NCBI RefSeq assembly: GCF_007786445.1
Contig: NZ_VNJI01000052.1
Span: 1-53,609 of the forward strand
Reading direction: 5' to 3'
DNA: 53,609 nucleotides
Origin: Paenibacillus cremeus
GTDB lineage: Bacteria; Bacillota; Bacilli; Paenibacillales; NBRC-103111
Both the position numbers and the translations under genes were made by a program. Of the stretch, positions 16,372 to 26,017 are shown in pieces. A model generated the notes under the pieces. That model did not search any database, had not been told where the DNA came from, and worked only from the letters and a program-made list of their open reading frames with translations. Positions within the stretch are counted from its first letter, which is position 1; each line of letters opens with the position of its first letter.

Positions 16372-17187
16372 TTATTGCTTTCCTCTTGTCAGAGGCAATA
16401 TGGCCAGCTTTCTAAGTTTTGCGATTCGTTTTTCCACTCCACTTTCAGTAAGGTAGAGTTTTTGTCCAATTTCTTTATTAGTCAGCCCTTGTTCAAAGTA
16501 CAGTAACAGCATTTCTTCTTCCTTCTTAGGCTGATTAGAAGCATACTGTTCCATTTCACTTTTTCCGTTCGGCTTTTTTGCCCTATGCGTCTTAAGCTTC
16601 CCTAGCCCTCGTAGTACTGCGACCCTCTTCTCTACTCCACTTTCGGGCCGATCGAGCATTGCTCCAATTTCTTTATAGGTTTTCCTCTTAAAGTGCTTTA
16701 TCAATACTGCGTCTTCTTCATCGTTCCAAGGAAAACCCGCCCGTTTTGACAAAGGTTCTTTACTTTGCATCTCTTTGAACCATTCCGGTTCAGGTAAAAT
16801 GGTTCCTTGTTCAATTCTCGCAAATCGAATCCTGCTCTGATTATTATTAGCCCACTCCCAGAATTTTTCCGGTGAGATTAAGTACCTGGTGTAGTGCTTT
16901 TTCCCGTATTTTTGCTTTTGACAAGGCAGGTCATGACCTTTAATCCATCTTAATACGACGTTCTCGTCCACATGTAGATAGTTTGCAAGTTGATGTGCTG
17001 ACAGGTAACCCAGCGATGCACCGATAGTAATATGCAATCGCTCCCGCCTTCGTTTGATTCCTTGCTCCGACCTCCCCAATCGTTTCCCAATAGCCTCGTC
17101 GGACATAATGCCGGCGAGTTCTTCAATCACCTGATCTTCATCAGGTCTGTAAAGTTTTTGTTTTCGAACAATGATATCGAATTTCAT
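16372..17187 (-). CDS. DNA-binding protein with three repeated HTH modules
   Basis: A 271-aa, basic, soluble protein. Three copies of the same SANT/sigma-like helix-turn-helix unit are visible: residues ~16-51 (EAIGKRLGRSEQGIKRRRERL), ~153-195 (KEIGAMLDRPESGVEKRVAVL) and ~223-261 (KEIGQKLYLTESGVEKRIAKL). Between copies 1 and 2 sits a MerR/excisionase-like element (LSAHQLANYLHVDENVVLRW, about 62-81) followed by a winged basic stretch. It therefore has four potential DNA-binding units in one chain. Such arrays occur in phage- and mobile-element-borne proteins, but no exact family is recognised. ATG 17187 has only a G-rich, not ideal, ribosome site. It is a single gene with no operon partner. 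Confidence 0.7.
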   Translation of the reverse strand: MKFDIIVRKQKLYRPDEDQVIEELAGIMSDEAIGKRLGRSEQGIKRRRERLHITIGASLGYLSAHQLANYLHVDENVVLRWIKGHDLPCQKQKYGKKHYTRYLISPEKFWEWANNNQSRIRFARIEQGTILPEPEWFKEMQSKEPLSKRAGFPWNDEEDAVLIKHFKRKTYKEIGAMLDRPESGVEKRVAVLRGLGKLKTHRAKKPNGKSEMEQYASNQPKKEEEMLLLYFEQGLTNKEIGQKLYLTESGVEKRIAKLRKLAILPLTRGKQ

Positions 17188-18623
17188 TCTTTTCTCAGCC
17201 CCCGCTCCTATATATATCGAAACTAAATCAGCATTTGTTAATTAAAATCTAACAAAGAACAAGGGCGCATCGCTAAAAGCCGGATACCTCATTTTATGAG
17301 TGTGCAGAAAACGTCCGATCCCGCTCGCCTTATGCATTGGAACGTGCATTTTAATTATTTTCTTGGCGCCTTGCAACCAAAGTGATGATATAATACAAAG
17401 AATTACTAGAGAAGAGGACATCAGTCCATGATGTCCTTGCGGTCCGGGCGGAGGAGTTAAGGTCATTCAATTCACTCCTTGTTCGTAAAATAAGCTCTCA
17501 ATAGGCTAATGCATATTTATGATCTAGAGCCCTTCTCCGCTTGGGCTGCCGCCTATGACACCTATTGATTTAGAGCATTCGTTTCAATTCAAACTGCAGG
17601 ATCATCGATTCTGCAAGTGAAAACACCGGTGTCCGGAGCTGGCGATTTTACCCGTTGCATGGGATAGGTAAGTCTGTTTCCCGACGAAATTATGAGAAAA
17701 TTACTTTGAAAACCTACTCAAACAAAAACGATCCATTGGGATCTTTTTTTGATATGCCAATTTCGTCGAAGTTTTCTATTACGTAATTAGAATAAAAAAC
17801 CGCTTTTCATCGGTTCACTACTTCGGCGCACACTAATAATACACTACTACTTCTCTCGGTTATTGGCTTGGATATCGTCTTTGACACCTACGTCTAGCGA
17901 AGCCACCTGCACGGCGGAACAATAATATTTTGGGCCTAATTCGTAAGATCATGTTTCAAACAGATGGCATAGGAACTGGTATCTTTAGTATCAGTTTCTT
18001 AATTTTGTTAAAGAAGTCGAATCAGCTGTAGGGATGCGCCCTTCGATCGTAATAAGGCCATTATCATAGTTTGATTAGCAAAATATAATAATAGTTTAAA
18101 TTCGACAGGCCGCAAAGCTATTTTCTTACTTTCAAATGGAACTCCGCCTTCGTCGTCAATGCCAAACGAATGGTTAGGTTAATAGAACAGAAGCAGCCCG
18201 TCCTTGGATAGGAACGAGCTGCTTTTTTCTTTACATTACCAGTTTAGGGGGTCTGATTTTTCATAAGTAAGGCTTTTGAAGTGCTCTCAACTACGGGCTT
18301 ATTAAACCAAATTTATGTAGGTACGATTGTGTCGTTAGACATTCATGTTATTGTACGGCGACACAAAAACATATGCGTTTTTCTTTTTTTATGCGCTCCG
18401 TGCACTCAAAGGCAACAACCGTTCGTTCTGATCGGCTGCCCCTTGAAATTATTCCGCTATCGTTCTCCTTTAGTTCAGCGGCTTACTAATTTACACGCCG
18501 GCCCTCAACTTGATGTCACAAATTTCATCCCAAACAACAGGGTTATATCAATGGAAAAAAGGATGAAAAAATCCACCTCGGTCAAGTACTTGTACTTTTC
18601 CGTAAGGGGATTCTTCAACTTTA
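17188..18623. other. Long gene-poor region with hairpins
   Basis: 1.4 kb without a convincing gene. It holds a 9-bp inverted repeat GGACATCA/TGATGTCC near 17418-17437, a weak GATCC/GGATC hairpin with a T7 run near 17729-17749, and the strong terminator at 18191-18226. The motif at about 18356-18378 (GGCGACACAAAAACATATGCG) resembles one near 21604. Open frames here lack ribosome sites. It looks like decayed sequence. Confidence 0.5.
18191..18226 (+). terminator. Orphan rho-independent terminator
   Basis: AAGCAGC pairs with GCTGCTT, with an inner GTCC/GGAAC pairing, followed by six Ts. No intact plus-strand gene lies upstream, so it may be what is left of a lost gene. Confidence 0.65.
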
Positions 18624-19349
18624 TTATTTAATTCCTTGAATTAGTTCATTTAACGCTTGGGTTAAACCATCATTCAATTGAGTCATAACCTGCTTGTCGA
18701 TCGGAGTTTTTTGCGAGCCTGCTACTTCCGGGTTCAGACTTTTCTCAATTTTTTCGTACAAATCGGCACTGCGCGGCGGCACTCCATCTTCGAATGTTTT
18801 CCATGCATCCTCCAGCTTTGGAGCAAGTTCCTTCACTTTAGCATCATTGCCCGCTGCAATTTCCTTCTTAAGCTCAGCGGTCGTTGCAAGCATTTGGTTC
18901 GCTCCTGCTTTCACTTGATCTACGGGGATGAGCTTCGCAGATAGATCAAATAAGGTTTGGATCAACTGGATATCGATTTTTAAGATCGCATCTCTATCTA
19001 TTTTCGCTGCCTTAGCTCCCGATACGGCCGGGTTCAGGCTTTTCTCAACTTGTTCATAAAGATCAGGATATTTCGCTTTGACGCCATCCTCGAAAGTAGC
19101 CCATGTCTCTTCAAGCTTAGGTCCGGTTTCTTTGATTTTGGCCTCATCCCCGGCAGTCGCCGCTTTTCTAAGTTGCTTGGCGATAGAAAGCAGTTTTGCC
19201 GTTCCATCTTTGACTGAGATTTCAGGGGACTTCGCTACCGTAGCGACTGCGTTTACGTTACCTTCAGGCTGTTTTGTACTGCCGCAGGCGGAAAGTACGG
19301 ATGCAGATAATGCTAAGACGATAAATAAATTCAGAAGCTGCTTTTTCAT
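18624..19349 (-). CDS. Iron-uptake lipoprotein with two EfeO-like repeats
   Basis: A 241-aa lipoprotein with a signal peptide ending LSACG. The mature part has two copies of one ~90-residue helical module, seen as ETWATFEDGVKAKYPDLYEQ...LNPAVSG and DAWKTFEDGVPPRSADLYEK...LNPEVAG. The same WxxFExxV...Y pattern occurs twice in the N-terminal domain of the FTR1 permease next door, so the two probably handle iron together at the outer face of the membrane (EfeM/EfeO-like role). Start at ATG 19349 with GGAGGAAC upstream; the longer open frame overlaps the permease gene and is unlikely. It lies 29 bases after the permease gene, so one Fur-controlled operon is inferred. Confidence 0.8.
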   Translation of the reverse strand: MKKQLLNLFIVLALSASVLSACGSTKQPEGNVNAVATVAKSPEISVKDGTAKLLSIAKQLRKAATAGDEAKIKETGPKLEETWATFEDGVKAKYPDLYEQVEKSLNPAVSGAKAAKIDRDAILKIDIQLIQTLFDLSAKLIPVDQVKAGANQMLATTAELKKEIAAGNDAKVKELAPKLEDAWKTFEDGVPPRSADLYEKIEKSLNPEVAGSQKTPIDKQVMTQLNDGLTQALNELIQGIK

Positions 19350-19378
19350 AATTCGTTCCTCCAAAATTATTGGTAATA

Positions 19379-20845
19379 TTATTGAGCGACCGTCGTGCTT
19401 TGACGATTTTTTAATTTCCCCCACACCACAACAAGGATTGCGCTGACAATGATCAAGATTTGGGGTACTATGCTTTGCCAAGAAGGGAAGAAGGCAAGGA
19501 AACCAATGCTCGGCAAGTATGGACTATTCGTCGTCGGGATTGCGCCGGCCAGCTGCAGGCTATTCACACCCAGTCCGGTAAATTTAATGCATAAGTAAAG
19601 TACAATGACACTGGATACAAGGAAGAAAGGACGGATCGGTAGCTTAGCCCCAATATACAGCATGATAAAGGCAACGACAGCTAAAACCCCGAAGCCCACC
19701 AATATACCGAGAAGCAGCTGTTGCACGCTGATTTGATTCACCATTCCGATAATAAATAATACCGTTTCTGTTCCTTCCCGAAATACGGCTAGGAAGGTTA
19801 GCACTCCAAGAGACACGATATTCCCTGTACTTAGCGCTGTTTTCGTTTTTTCTTTAATATATTGGTTCCATTGCTTAACGTTAGATTTGCTGTGTAGCCA
19901 GTAACTCATATAGAGGAGCATAACTGCAGCAAAAATACCGGTCCAGCCGCCGATTAAGAAATTGTTGTTCCCGAATGCCCCAGAGGAGAAAATAAATTTG
20001 ACGACCACAGCTATAGCTGCACTAACCAGTAGTCCTGCGAAAACGCCGCTCCATATCCACAGCTTCCCTTTCTGATCCTTCGATTTCTTCACAAAAGCAA
20101 GCAGGGCACCTACGACAAGCAGCGCTTCCAGCCCTTCACGGATTGGAATCATGGCCGCATCCCACATTGTATAGCTTGATTTTTGAGCTAACGGGGACAG
20201 ATAGGTCATCATGTTGTCTATAAGTTTTACGGCATCGTCATATTTTCCCCCTGTGAGCATCGCATTGACTACGACCATGTCACGTTCGGAATCGCTATAA
20301 ACCGTTGCGGATTGAGCGACGACGTTACCTTCAACGCTTAGCCAGCTCTCCCTTACTTTACTGATCGCTTTAACCGACTCTACTTGGTCGTGCTTTTGGG
20401 CGACATTTTTGGTTTGCTCCAAGAGGGTGATAAAGCCTGGGAGTGTTATCATCTCTTCATTATCCAGCGAAGCATTCGCGTACTGCCCGTTCGTGTACCG
20501 GATCAGCACCTGCTGTAAACCATCGAGCGTAGTGAGAATGTCCTCTTTCTTATTAATCATAAATGCATACTCGGCCTGCCCCATCTGCGTCTCAATATCC
20601 TTGTAAGCCGCTTTGGAGTCCGTTTTAACGGTATCTTCCACTTCCATCCACGTATCATGGAATTGGTCGTAGGATTGTTTTGCTTTGTTTAAATCTTGCT
20701 TCGCCAAGTCGATGGATTGGCTTATGTAGTTTTTGGCTTGATTCATGTTCTCAATGCCTTGGGTCGCTGCCCACGCCGTCAGGGGCATTAGAAGCATAAT
20801 GAACAGCAGCGGAAGCACCAGAGAGGCAGTAGCCAATTTTCGCAT
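19379..20845 (-). CDS. efeU: FTR1/EfeU-type iron permease with extracellular N-terminal domain
   Basis: A 488-aa membrane protein. A signal peptide (1-27) leads an extracytoplasmic domain of ~200 residues with two helical repeats (TWMEVEDTV near 65 and SWLSVEGNV near 167). The FTR1 permease follows with about seven membrane helices and both iron-translocation motifs, REGLE (236-240) and REGTE (356-360). It imports iron, probably Fe3+ after oxidation, across the cytoplasmic membrane. Unlike the three-gene EfeUOB set, no Dyp peroxidase (EfeB) gene follows; only the lipoprotein does. Two Fur-box-like palindromes lie just upstream. Confidence 0.9.
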   Translation of the reverse strand: MRKLATASLVLPLLFIMLLMPLTAWAATQGIENMNQAKNYISQSIDLAKQDLNKAKQSYDQFHDTWMEVEDTVKTDSKAAYKDIETQMGQAEYAFMINKKEDILTTLDGLQQVLIRYTNGQYANASLDNEEMITLPGFITLLEQTKNVAQKHDQVESVKAISKVRESWLSVEGNVVAQSATVYSDSERDMVVVNAMLTGGKYDDAVKLIDNMMTYLSPLAQKSSYTMWDAAMIPIREGLEALLVVGALLAFVKKSKDQKGKLWIWSGVFAGLLVSAAIAVVVKFIFSSGAFGNNNFLIGGWTGIFAAVMLLYMSYWLHSKSNVKQWNQYIKEKTKTALSTGNIVSLGVLTFLAVFREGTETVLFIIGMVNQISVQQLLLGILVGFGVLAVVAFIMLYIGAKLPIRPFFLVSSVIVLYLCIKFTGLGVNSLQLAGAIPTTNSPYLPSIGFLAFFPSWQSIVPQILIIVSAILVVVWGKLKNRQSTTVAQ

Positions 20846-20877
20846 GAATGTGTCCCTCTTTCTTTACTATTCCGATA

Positions 20878-20892
20878 TGAGAATGATTATCA
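20878..20892 (-). promoter_or_regulatory. Fur box 1
   Basis: TGAGAATGATTATCA is a 7-1-7 inverted repeat with a single mismatch to the Bacillus Fur consensus TGATAATnATTATCA, 33 bases upstream of the FTR1 start. Confidence 0.85.
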
Positions 20893-20916
20893 TTTTAAGT
20901 TCATGATTAGTTTACT

Positions 20917-20931
20917 TGAGAATGCTTCTCA
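20917..20931 (-). promoter_or_regulatory. Fur-like box 2
   Basis: TGAGAATGCTTCTCA is a perfect 7-1-7 palindrome, 39 bases from box 1 start to start. It fits the Fur consensus less well but has the same geometry. Confidence 0.6.
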
Positions 20932-21741
20932 GGTCAATCGTTTTGGGAATTTTTTTTGTTAATGTTTTATGAATAATTGGAATAACTATTGATCAAAAAT
21001 AATTATTGAAAATAGCGTGAATCTACCCGGGCTATATAGTTTAATCGTGGTTTGGCCGATATAGTAACGATTGGGGGATTTATTTGAGTCTTAATCGGGA
21101 TTTATAAATCCATCCAAGAAGGACGCGGTTGAGACTTCAGTGGGCACAGCGATAGGAAACTAGTAGCATTCACATGCAACATATTTTAATTCTGGTTTGG
21201 TGTCCATGACTTTTATTCAAGGATTTCCCCTTGTGTTTTAATCAAACAAACCCATTCCGGAACATACGTTCCATAAATACAACATTAATGACCGATGTTC
21301 ATTGATAAAAAATCAAAAAGCGGCTGACCAAGACTTGAAAAACAAAGTCTTAGATTTCCGCTTTTGTCACTCAAATAACGTAATCCATTAACGTTATAAT
21401 TTACTAAAGATTAAACTCATGAAAAGTACTGACTAATGATGATGGTGAGATGACGAGTCTTAAATTATTTTTATTGAATCCAATCGACTTTTTTGGATGA
21501 AAATAATACTTTCTTTCCATCCTCACCTTTACTTGCTGCATTACCTGACTACAATTAAAAAGAGGCTGTCCCATAAGCCGTGTCGCCGGACACATTTGTT
21601 CGGCAACACAAACATGTGCGCTTTCGCGACATCAAAGCCCCTAATCTTATATAATTCGCGGATTCCACTTCCATCTAAAGAAGTTTTAATAGCTTTAACC
21701 TTACCCTAGATATGAAACTACAATTCTAACAACTTGAAAAC
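20932..21741. other. Intergenic region, possible IS remnant
   Basis: About 800 bases with no gene recognised. It holds a hairpin (21315-21366), and at 21557-21620 the sequence GAGGCTGTCCCATAAGC then a GTGTCGCCGGACAC palindrome and a second half-related one, resembling the end of an insertion sequence. Short open frames there have no ribosome sites. Confidence 0.45.
21315..21366. terminator. Two-tier hairpin, probable terminator
   Basis: An outer stem AAAAGCGG / CCGCTTTT and an inner stem AAGACTT / AAGTCTT. It has A-rich and T-rich flanks, so it could work in either direction. Confidence 0.5.
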
Positions 21742-22524
21742 TTAGAGCAAAAACTTTTTCATCATATTCACCGTATAATCAATCCCCCTAGCACCTAACT
21801 CACCAGTCCATATTGGAGAATGCGGTTCGATGCTCAGTCCGCCTTGATAATTTTTCGAATACAAGATCGCCATGAATGATCCCCAATCGGTTTGATCTAA
21901 TCCGGCCGGAGGATCGTCCAATCTTTCCCCGTCCACAATCAACGAGCCTTTAATATGAACATGATAAAACCGGTCTCCCCAGTCCCTCATCTCCTTTAGA
22001 TAGTCTCTTCCGGCATAACGGGAATGTGATGGGTCGTATTTGATGCCTAGTTCTTTCAAATAGCCATGAATGATGGTCCAGGCCATCGAATTATCCACGA
22101 AATTATTCCACCCGCAGTTATAAACCGCGATTTGAACCCCTTTCTGTCGACCGTAATCGATGAGCTTGGAGAAATAAGATATGGCCAATTGGCAATTTTC
22201 ATAATAGGAAATGTCCTCCACATAATTACATCCGCAAACAAATACTTTACTGCCTAATTTACTCGCAGATTCGATGAGTTGGAAATCCACTTCCATTTCT
22301 TCTTCAACAATTCCGTTCTTATCTATCCGGGATGAGCCCCATCTTCCAACAGAGCCCACCTTGACTTTATACAGATCCATCCAGTAATTAATTTCGCTGA
22401 TCCTATTGATAAAATCATCCACATTTTTGTTAACATTGATGCAAAACTCTACAAAGTCTAATTTTTTGTCGACTGCCATCTTTAGAGTTTCTACGGTCGG
22501 CGCTCCAATGATTCCAAGATTCAA
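21742..22524 (-). CDS. Sugar phosphate isomerase/epimerase (xylose-isomerase-like TIM barrel)
   Basis: A 260-aa AP-endonuclease-2/xylose-isomerase-like barrel. Visible parts are FVEFCINVN (strand 2), KVFVCGCNYVED, VQIAVYNCGWNNF, GIKYDPSHSRYAGRDY (metal-binding Asp/His region), YHVHIKGS and GLSIEPHSPIW (Glu ligand). These enzymes convert ketoses and their derivatives using a divalent metal. A GTG at 22533 opens the frame, but TTG 22524 is a better start because GAGGTG lies six to seven bases before it and the family N-terminus is short. It is the last gene of the transporter operon, 37 bases after the binding-protein gene. Confidence 0.8.
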   Translation of the reverse strand: MNLGIIGAPTVETLKMAVDKKLDFVEFCINVNKNVDDFINRISEINYWMDLYKVKVGSVGRWGSSRIDKNGIVEEEMEVDFQLIESASKLGSKVFVCGCNYVEDISYYENCQLAISYFSKLIDYGRQKGVQIAVYNCGWNNFVDNSMAWTIIHGYLKELGIKYDPSHSRYAGRDYLKEMRDWGDRFYHVHIKGSLIVDGERLDDPPAGLDQTDWGSFMAILYSKNYQGGLSIEPHSPIWTGELGARGIDYTVNMMKKFLL

Positions 22525-22561
22525 AAAAAACACCTCATTTGTTTTTATATTTCAAATCAGA

Positions 22562-24181
22562 TTAAAATCCTTCGTAGGTATCTTTCTTCGCCAAGTACAC
22601 CTTGTCCATATGCTCGGCATAATACTTTGCATAATAGTCATCTACCTTCGAACCTCCGGCCTGCTCCCACATCGTTTTGGCATCCTTAAGAGCCTGATCC
22701 GTCGTATAATTCGTACCGCTCACTATCGCTTTATTAAACAAGTCCAAATACTTCATGCCGTTGGTGCTGATCAATTGCATATCTTTCGGCAGAGCCGGCA
22801 TGAATTGCACGTCTTTATAATGCGGACGGGTCTTTTGCAAATTGACCTCCGCAGATTTTTGATAAATGTCGCCAAGTTCCTTTTGAATCGGATCGTTCAA
22901 ATCAAGTGTGCTCGTAAAGTCACCACATTTCCCGAGCAATACCGAATTGCCGAATGGAGTCCAATAGTCGGCGTTCCAATCCAATTCCTTCTTGTTCTTC
23001 TGGGCATCAATCGGTACCGGACAGCCATTCAGGCCCATTTTCCAATTCTCGCCCTCGATTCCATATTTCAACGTCTTCTGCGTCTGATCGGAGATCAACC
23101 AGTCTACATATTGCATGACGGCCTCCGGGTTCTTGGTGTCCGCGTTCACCATGGCAACGGATCCGGCAGGCGTATCAGGCTCGGCGCTGAATTGTCCGTA
23201 AGGTCCGGCAGGCAGAGGGATCGGCGCAATGACCGCGTCCGGATTATTTTTCTTGAACGTCTGGAAGAGACTCAGGTTGGAGGTAAACTTACCTACCGCA
23301 TAGATGCCCAGCTTGCCGTTCAGCCAATCCTGTTTCGCCTTCTCTCCGCCTTTGTCGGTCAAGAAGTCCCGGTCGGCTGTGCCTGCATCCACTAGCTGCT
23401 TCTTGAAGTCGGTTGCCGCTTTGGCTCGATCGAAATTGTGGTACAGCTTTCCTTCATTATTGAACAGATACGTATCGCTGCCAAAAATGGCATTGATTAC
23501 TAAGTCGCCGCCGCCGCTCAGGTTGATGCCAAGTGTATCCTTCTTTCCGTTGCCGTCAGGATCCATTTCTGTGAAAGCCTTAGCAACCTTCAGCAGCTCA
23601 TCCGGCGTTTTGGGAACATCCAGATTCAACTTTTTCAACCAGTCCCCGCGAATTAACAGTTCGGTATTTACGCGCAGACCTGACACGCGGCCCAGCTCGT
23701 AGAGCTTTCCGTCATTCTTGTAACCGATCTTTTTTACCAATGGATACTTTTCCATGAGCGCTTTGTAGTTGGTCGTCTTCGCAACCAAATCGTCCAAAGG
23801 AAGAACCTGTTTTGCCGAATATAAATCGTTGCGGTAGTTTGCATCGTACGTAACGATCAGGTCCGGCGCCGATCCTGACGCGAACAACGTATTGAATTTG
23901 GCCACTTCGTCGTTGCGGGGGATCGGTATGAATTGAACCTCTACAGGGGAGTTCTTATTGATCCATTCCGTCCACCGGTTTTTGGCGAAATCCCCTTCAC
24001 CTGCTGGTATTTGTCCCCGATCATATACAGCTACGGTAATTTTCGGACGAGACTTGGAGGCATTCTGTGATGCCGACCCGCTTTGCTCATTGGATTTGGA
24101 AGGGGAACAGCCGGAAAGAACCGTCCCTGCCATCATTACAGTTAAACACAATGCAGGAACCCATTTTTTTGTAAATCGCAT
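22562..24181 (-). CDS. Extracellular solute-binding lipoprotein (LipO/YtcQ type)
   Basis: A 539-aa lipoprotein. Its signal peptide ends VLSGC with Cys25, followed by a Ser/Asn-rich linker. The body has the YtcQ/LipO features FNTLFASGSAPDLIVTYD, KKLNLDVPKTPDELLKVAKAF, DPDGNGKKDTLGI and WLISDQTQKTLKYGIEGENW. It is longer than MalE-type proteins, as usual for this branch, which tends to serve uronate- or oligosaccharide-specific LplBC permeases. AAAGGAGA precedes ATG 24181. It works with the two permeases just upstream. Confidence 0.92.
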   Translation of the reverse strand: MRFTKKWVPALCLTVMMAGTVLSGCSPSKSNEQSGSASQNASKSRPKITVAVYDRGQIPAGEGDFAKNRWTEWINKNSPVEVQFIPIPRNDEVAKFNTLFASGSAPDLIVTYDANYRNDLYSAKQVLPLDDLVAKTTNYKALMEKYPLVKKIGYKNDGKLYELGRVSGLRVNTELLIRGDWLKKLNLDVPKTPDELLKVAKAFTEMDPDGNGKKDTLGINLSGGGDLVINAIFGSDTYLFNNEGKLYHNFDRAKAATDFKKQLVDAGTADRDFLTDKGGEKAKQDWLNGKLGIYAVGKFTSNLSLFQTFKKNNPDAVIAPIPLPAGPYGQFSAEPDTPAGSVAMVNADTKNPEAVMQYVDWLISDQTQKTLKYGIEGENWKMGLNGCPVPIDAQKNKKELDWNADYWTPFGNSVLLGKCGDFTSTLDLNDPIQKELGDIYQKSAEVNLQKTRPHYKDVQFMPALPKDMQLISTNGMKYLDLFNKAIVSGTNYTTDQALKDAKTMWEQAGGSKVDDYYAKYYAEHMDKVYLAKKDTYEGF

Positions 24182-24211
24182 TTTTTTATCTCCTTTTCAT
24201 GCAATCTTTCA

Positions 24212-25105
24212 TTAACCTTTAACGGAACCGATCAGCATGCCCTTGACGAAATACTTTTGCAGCAGTGGATACACAAGCAGCATCGGCGTTACCATGACTA
24301 CGATGCCTGCTGCACGGATGGTTTCCGGCGTGATTTGCTGCAGCTGATTATCCATCATTGCACCTTGGCTGTTCATTTCTTGCAGCAATTGCTGGCTTTG
24401 AATCATATTTTGCACAAGGACGGACAGATTGAATTTTTGTGCGTCGTTGATGTAAATGAGAACGTTAAAAAACGAGTTCCAGTGAGCCACGCCGTAAAAT
24501 AAAGACAGCGCAGCAAGAACCGGCAAGGATAGCGGCAGGAAAATCCGGAAGATCAACAGCCACTCATTACAGCCGTCGATGCGAGCGGCTTCGACCAATT
24601 CCTCAGGAATGCTCTCGAAGAAGGAGCGCAGCACAAGCAAATTCCACGCACTGACTAAACCAGGCAACCACAATGCGCCATACGAGTCTAATAACCCCAG
24701 CGTCTTGATCAGGATGAAGTTCGGAATAAGCCCTGCGTTAAACATCATTGTAAATACAATCGCTAAGGAAAAAAAACGTCGGCCGATGAAATATTTGCGT
24801 GATAGCGGATAGGCTGCCATGACCGTAAAGAGCATATTCAAACATGTCCCGACCAATGTAATCTCTATGCTATTGAGAAAAGAACGGACGATGTTGGTAC
24901 CTTGAAGCAACAGTTTATACGACTCGAACGAAACATCAATGGGCCAAATCGAAACTTTCCCCGCCATAACCGCACCCGAGTCGCTAAGGGAAACGGAAAT
25001 GACATGGACGATCGGCAGCAAGCAGCTTAATCCAGCCAAAGCCAAGATTACCGCATTCAGACCATGAAACCATTTATCCGATAAGGATTCTCTCAATGTC
25101 ATCAC
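24212..25105 (-). CDS. Carbohydrate ABC permease, LplC/YtcP type
   Basis: A 297-aa membrane protein with six hydrophobic segments and the coupling loop VEAARIDGCNEWLLIFRIFLPLS, ending KYFVKGMLIGSVKG, the characteristic LplC tail. The start is GTG 25105 or ATG 25102, directly abutting the previous gene. It forms the importer channel with the LplB-type protein. Confidence 0.92.
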   Translation of the reverse strand: MMTLRESLSDKWFHGLNAVILALAGLSCLLPIVHVISVSLSDSGAVMAGKVSIWPIDVSFESYKLLLQGTNIVRSFLNSIEITLVGTCLNMLFTVMAAYPLSRKYFIGRRFFSLAIVFTMMFNAGLIPNFILIKTLGLLDSYGALWLPGLVSAWNLLVLRSFFESIPEELVEAARIDGCNEWLLIFRIFLPLSLPVLAALSLFYGVAHWNSFFNVLIYINDAQKFNLSVLVQNMIQSQQLLQEMNSQGAMMDNQLQQITPETIRAAGIVVMVTPMLLVYPLLQKYFVKGMLIGSVKG

Positions 25106-26017
25106 CTACCATATGCTCTGCTCGTAACGTCTGGCAAACCGGTTAGCCGTGATCACGAACAACAATCCGAAGAACGACTCGAATAGCCCGTTGGCCGCCG
25201 CCACGCTAAATTGATTGCCTTTCAGTCCGGACGAATAGTTCCATGTACTAATAACCTCCGCGATATCGGTAACTGCAGGATTTTGGAGTACATACACTTG
25301 ATCGAAGCCGACATCCATGATATGGCCCATGCTAAGAATGAATACGAGCATGATGGTGGAGCGGATGCCTGGCAGTGTGATATGCCATATTTGACGCCAC
25401 TTTGATGCCCCGTCGATACTCGCGGCTTCGTAGAGCTCAGGGCTAATGCCCGCCAGAGCGGCCAAATAAATGATAGCTCCCCACCCAGCCGTCTTCCAGA
25501 TGCCGGAGAACAAATAAATGATCACCCAGCTGCCTTCATTATACAGAAAGGGGAACGGCTTCCCTGTTAAATGCTCGACCAAATGATTTAAAGTACCTGT
25601 CTGTTGCGCAAAAATAGTAATGATAATTCCGCCTACGATGACCCAATTCAAGAAGTGAGGCAAATAGACTAGAGTCTGCATCGTCTTCTTGAACCACGCT
25701 TTGCGTACTTCATTCAATAAAATGGCGAGAATGATTGGAAACGGAAACCCGACGAAAAGATTCAACAAACTCAAAATGAACGTGTTGCGAATGACTTTCA
25801 GCAATTGAGCATTGGTAAGAATGAGCCGAAAGTTGTCCCAACCGATCCACGGGCTCCCCCATATTCCGTCACGGAAGCTGTAATCTTTGAAGGCGATCAC
25901 AAGCCCGAGCATAGGCGCATACCGAAAGACCAAAAAGTATGCAGCTACAGGAAGAAATAATATCATCAGAGGCGCATTCAGCCGTAACGCATTGTTAATC
26001 GCTTTCTTTCTATTCAT
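25106..26017 (-). CDS. Carbohydrate ABC permease, LplB type (possible upstream ATT start)
   Basis: A 303-aa membrane protein with six predicted helices and the loop YEAASIDGASKWRQIWHITLPG, ending in the conserved LplB pattern ESFFGLLFVITANRFARRYEQ. From ATG 26017 the N-terminus is short and its ribosome site is poor. In frame and 17 codons upstream, ATT at 26066-26068 follows AAAGGGAGGG at ideal spacing and gives a cytosolic lead (RTSISRIQRSEAAAVR) typical of this family. Either a rare ATT start is used or an original ATG has mutated, possibly lowering expression. No gene separates it from the regulator gene upstream, and the promoter must lie at about 26080-26290. Confidence 0.9.
   Translation of the reverse strand: MNRKKAINNALRLNAPLMILFLPVAAYFLVFRYAPMLGLVIAFKDYSFRDGIWGSPWIGWDNFRLILTNAQLLKVIRNTFILSLLNLFVGFPFPIILAILLNEVRKAWFKKTMQTLVYLPHFLNWVIVGGIIITIFAQQTGTLNHLVEHLTGKPFPFLYNEGSWVIIYLFSGIWKTAGWGAIIYLAALAGISPELYEAASIDGASKWRQIWHITLPGIRSTIMLVFILSMGHIMDVGFDQVYVLQNPAVTDIAEVISTWNYSSGLKGNQFSVAAANGLFESFFGLLFVITANRFARRYEQSIW

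Noticed and set aside
17242..17466. 74-aa minus-strand frame
   Set aside because: No ribosome site, Pro/Gly-rich start, no family; the stretch contains hairpins and looks non-coding.
18281..18631. 116-aa plus-strand frame
   Set aside because: Low-complexity hydrophobic and cysteine-rich composition, no ribosome site, runs into the 3' end of the lipoprotein gene.
21404..21709. Overlapping 60-70-aa frames near an IS-like end
   Set aside because: No start signals, no similarity to transposases; only the terminal-repeat-like DNA was kept as an observation.
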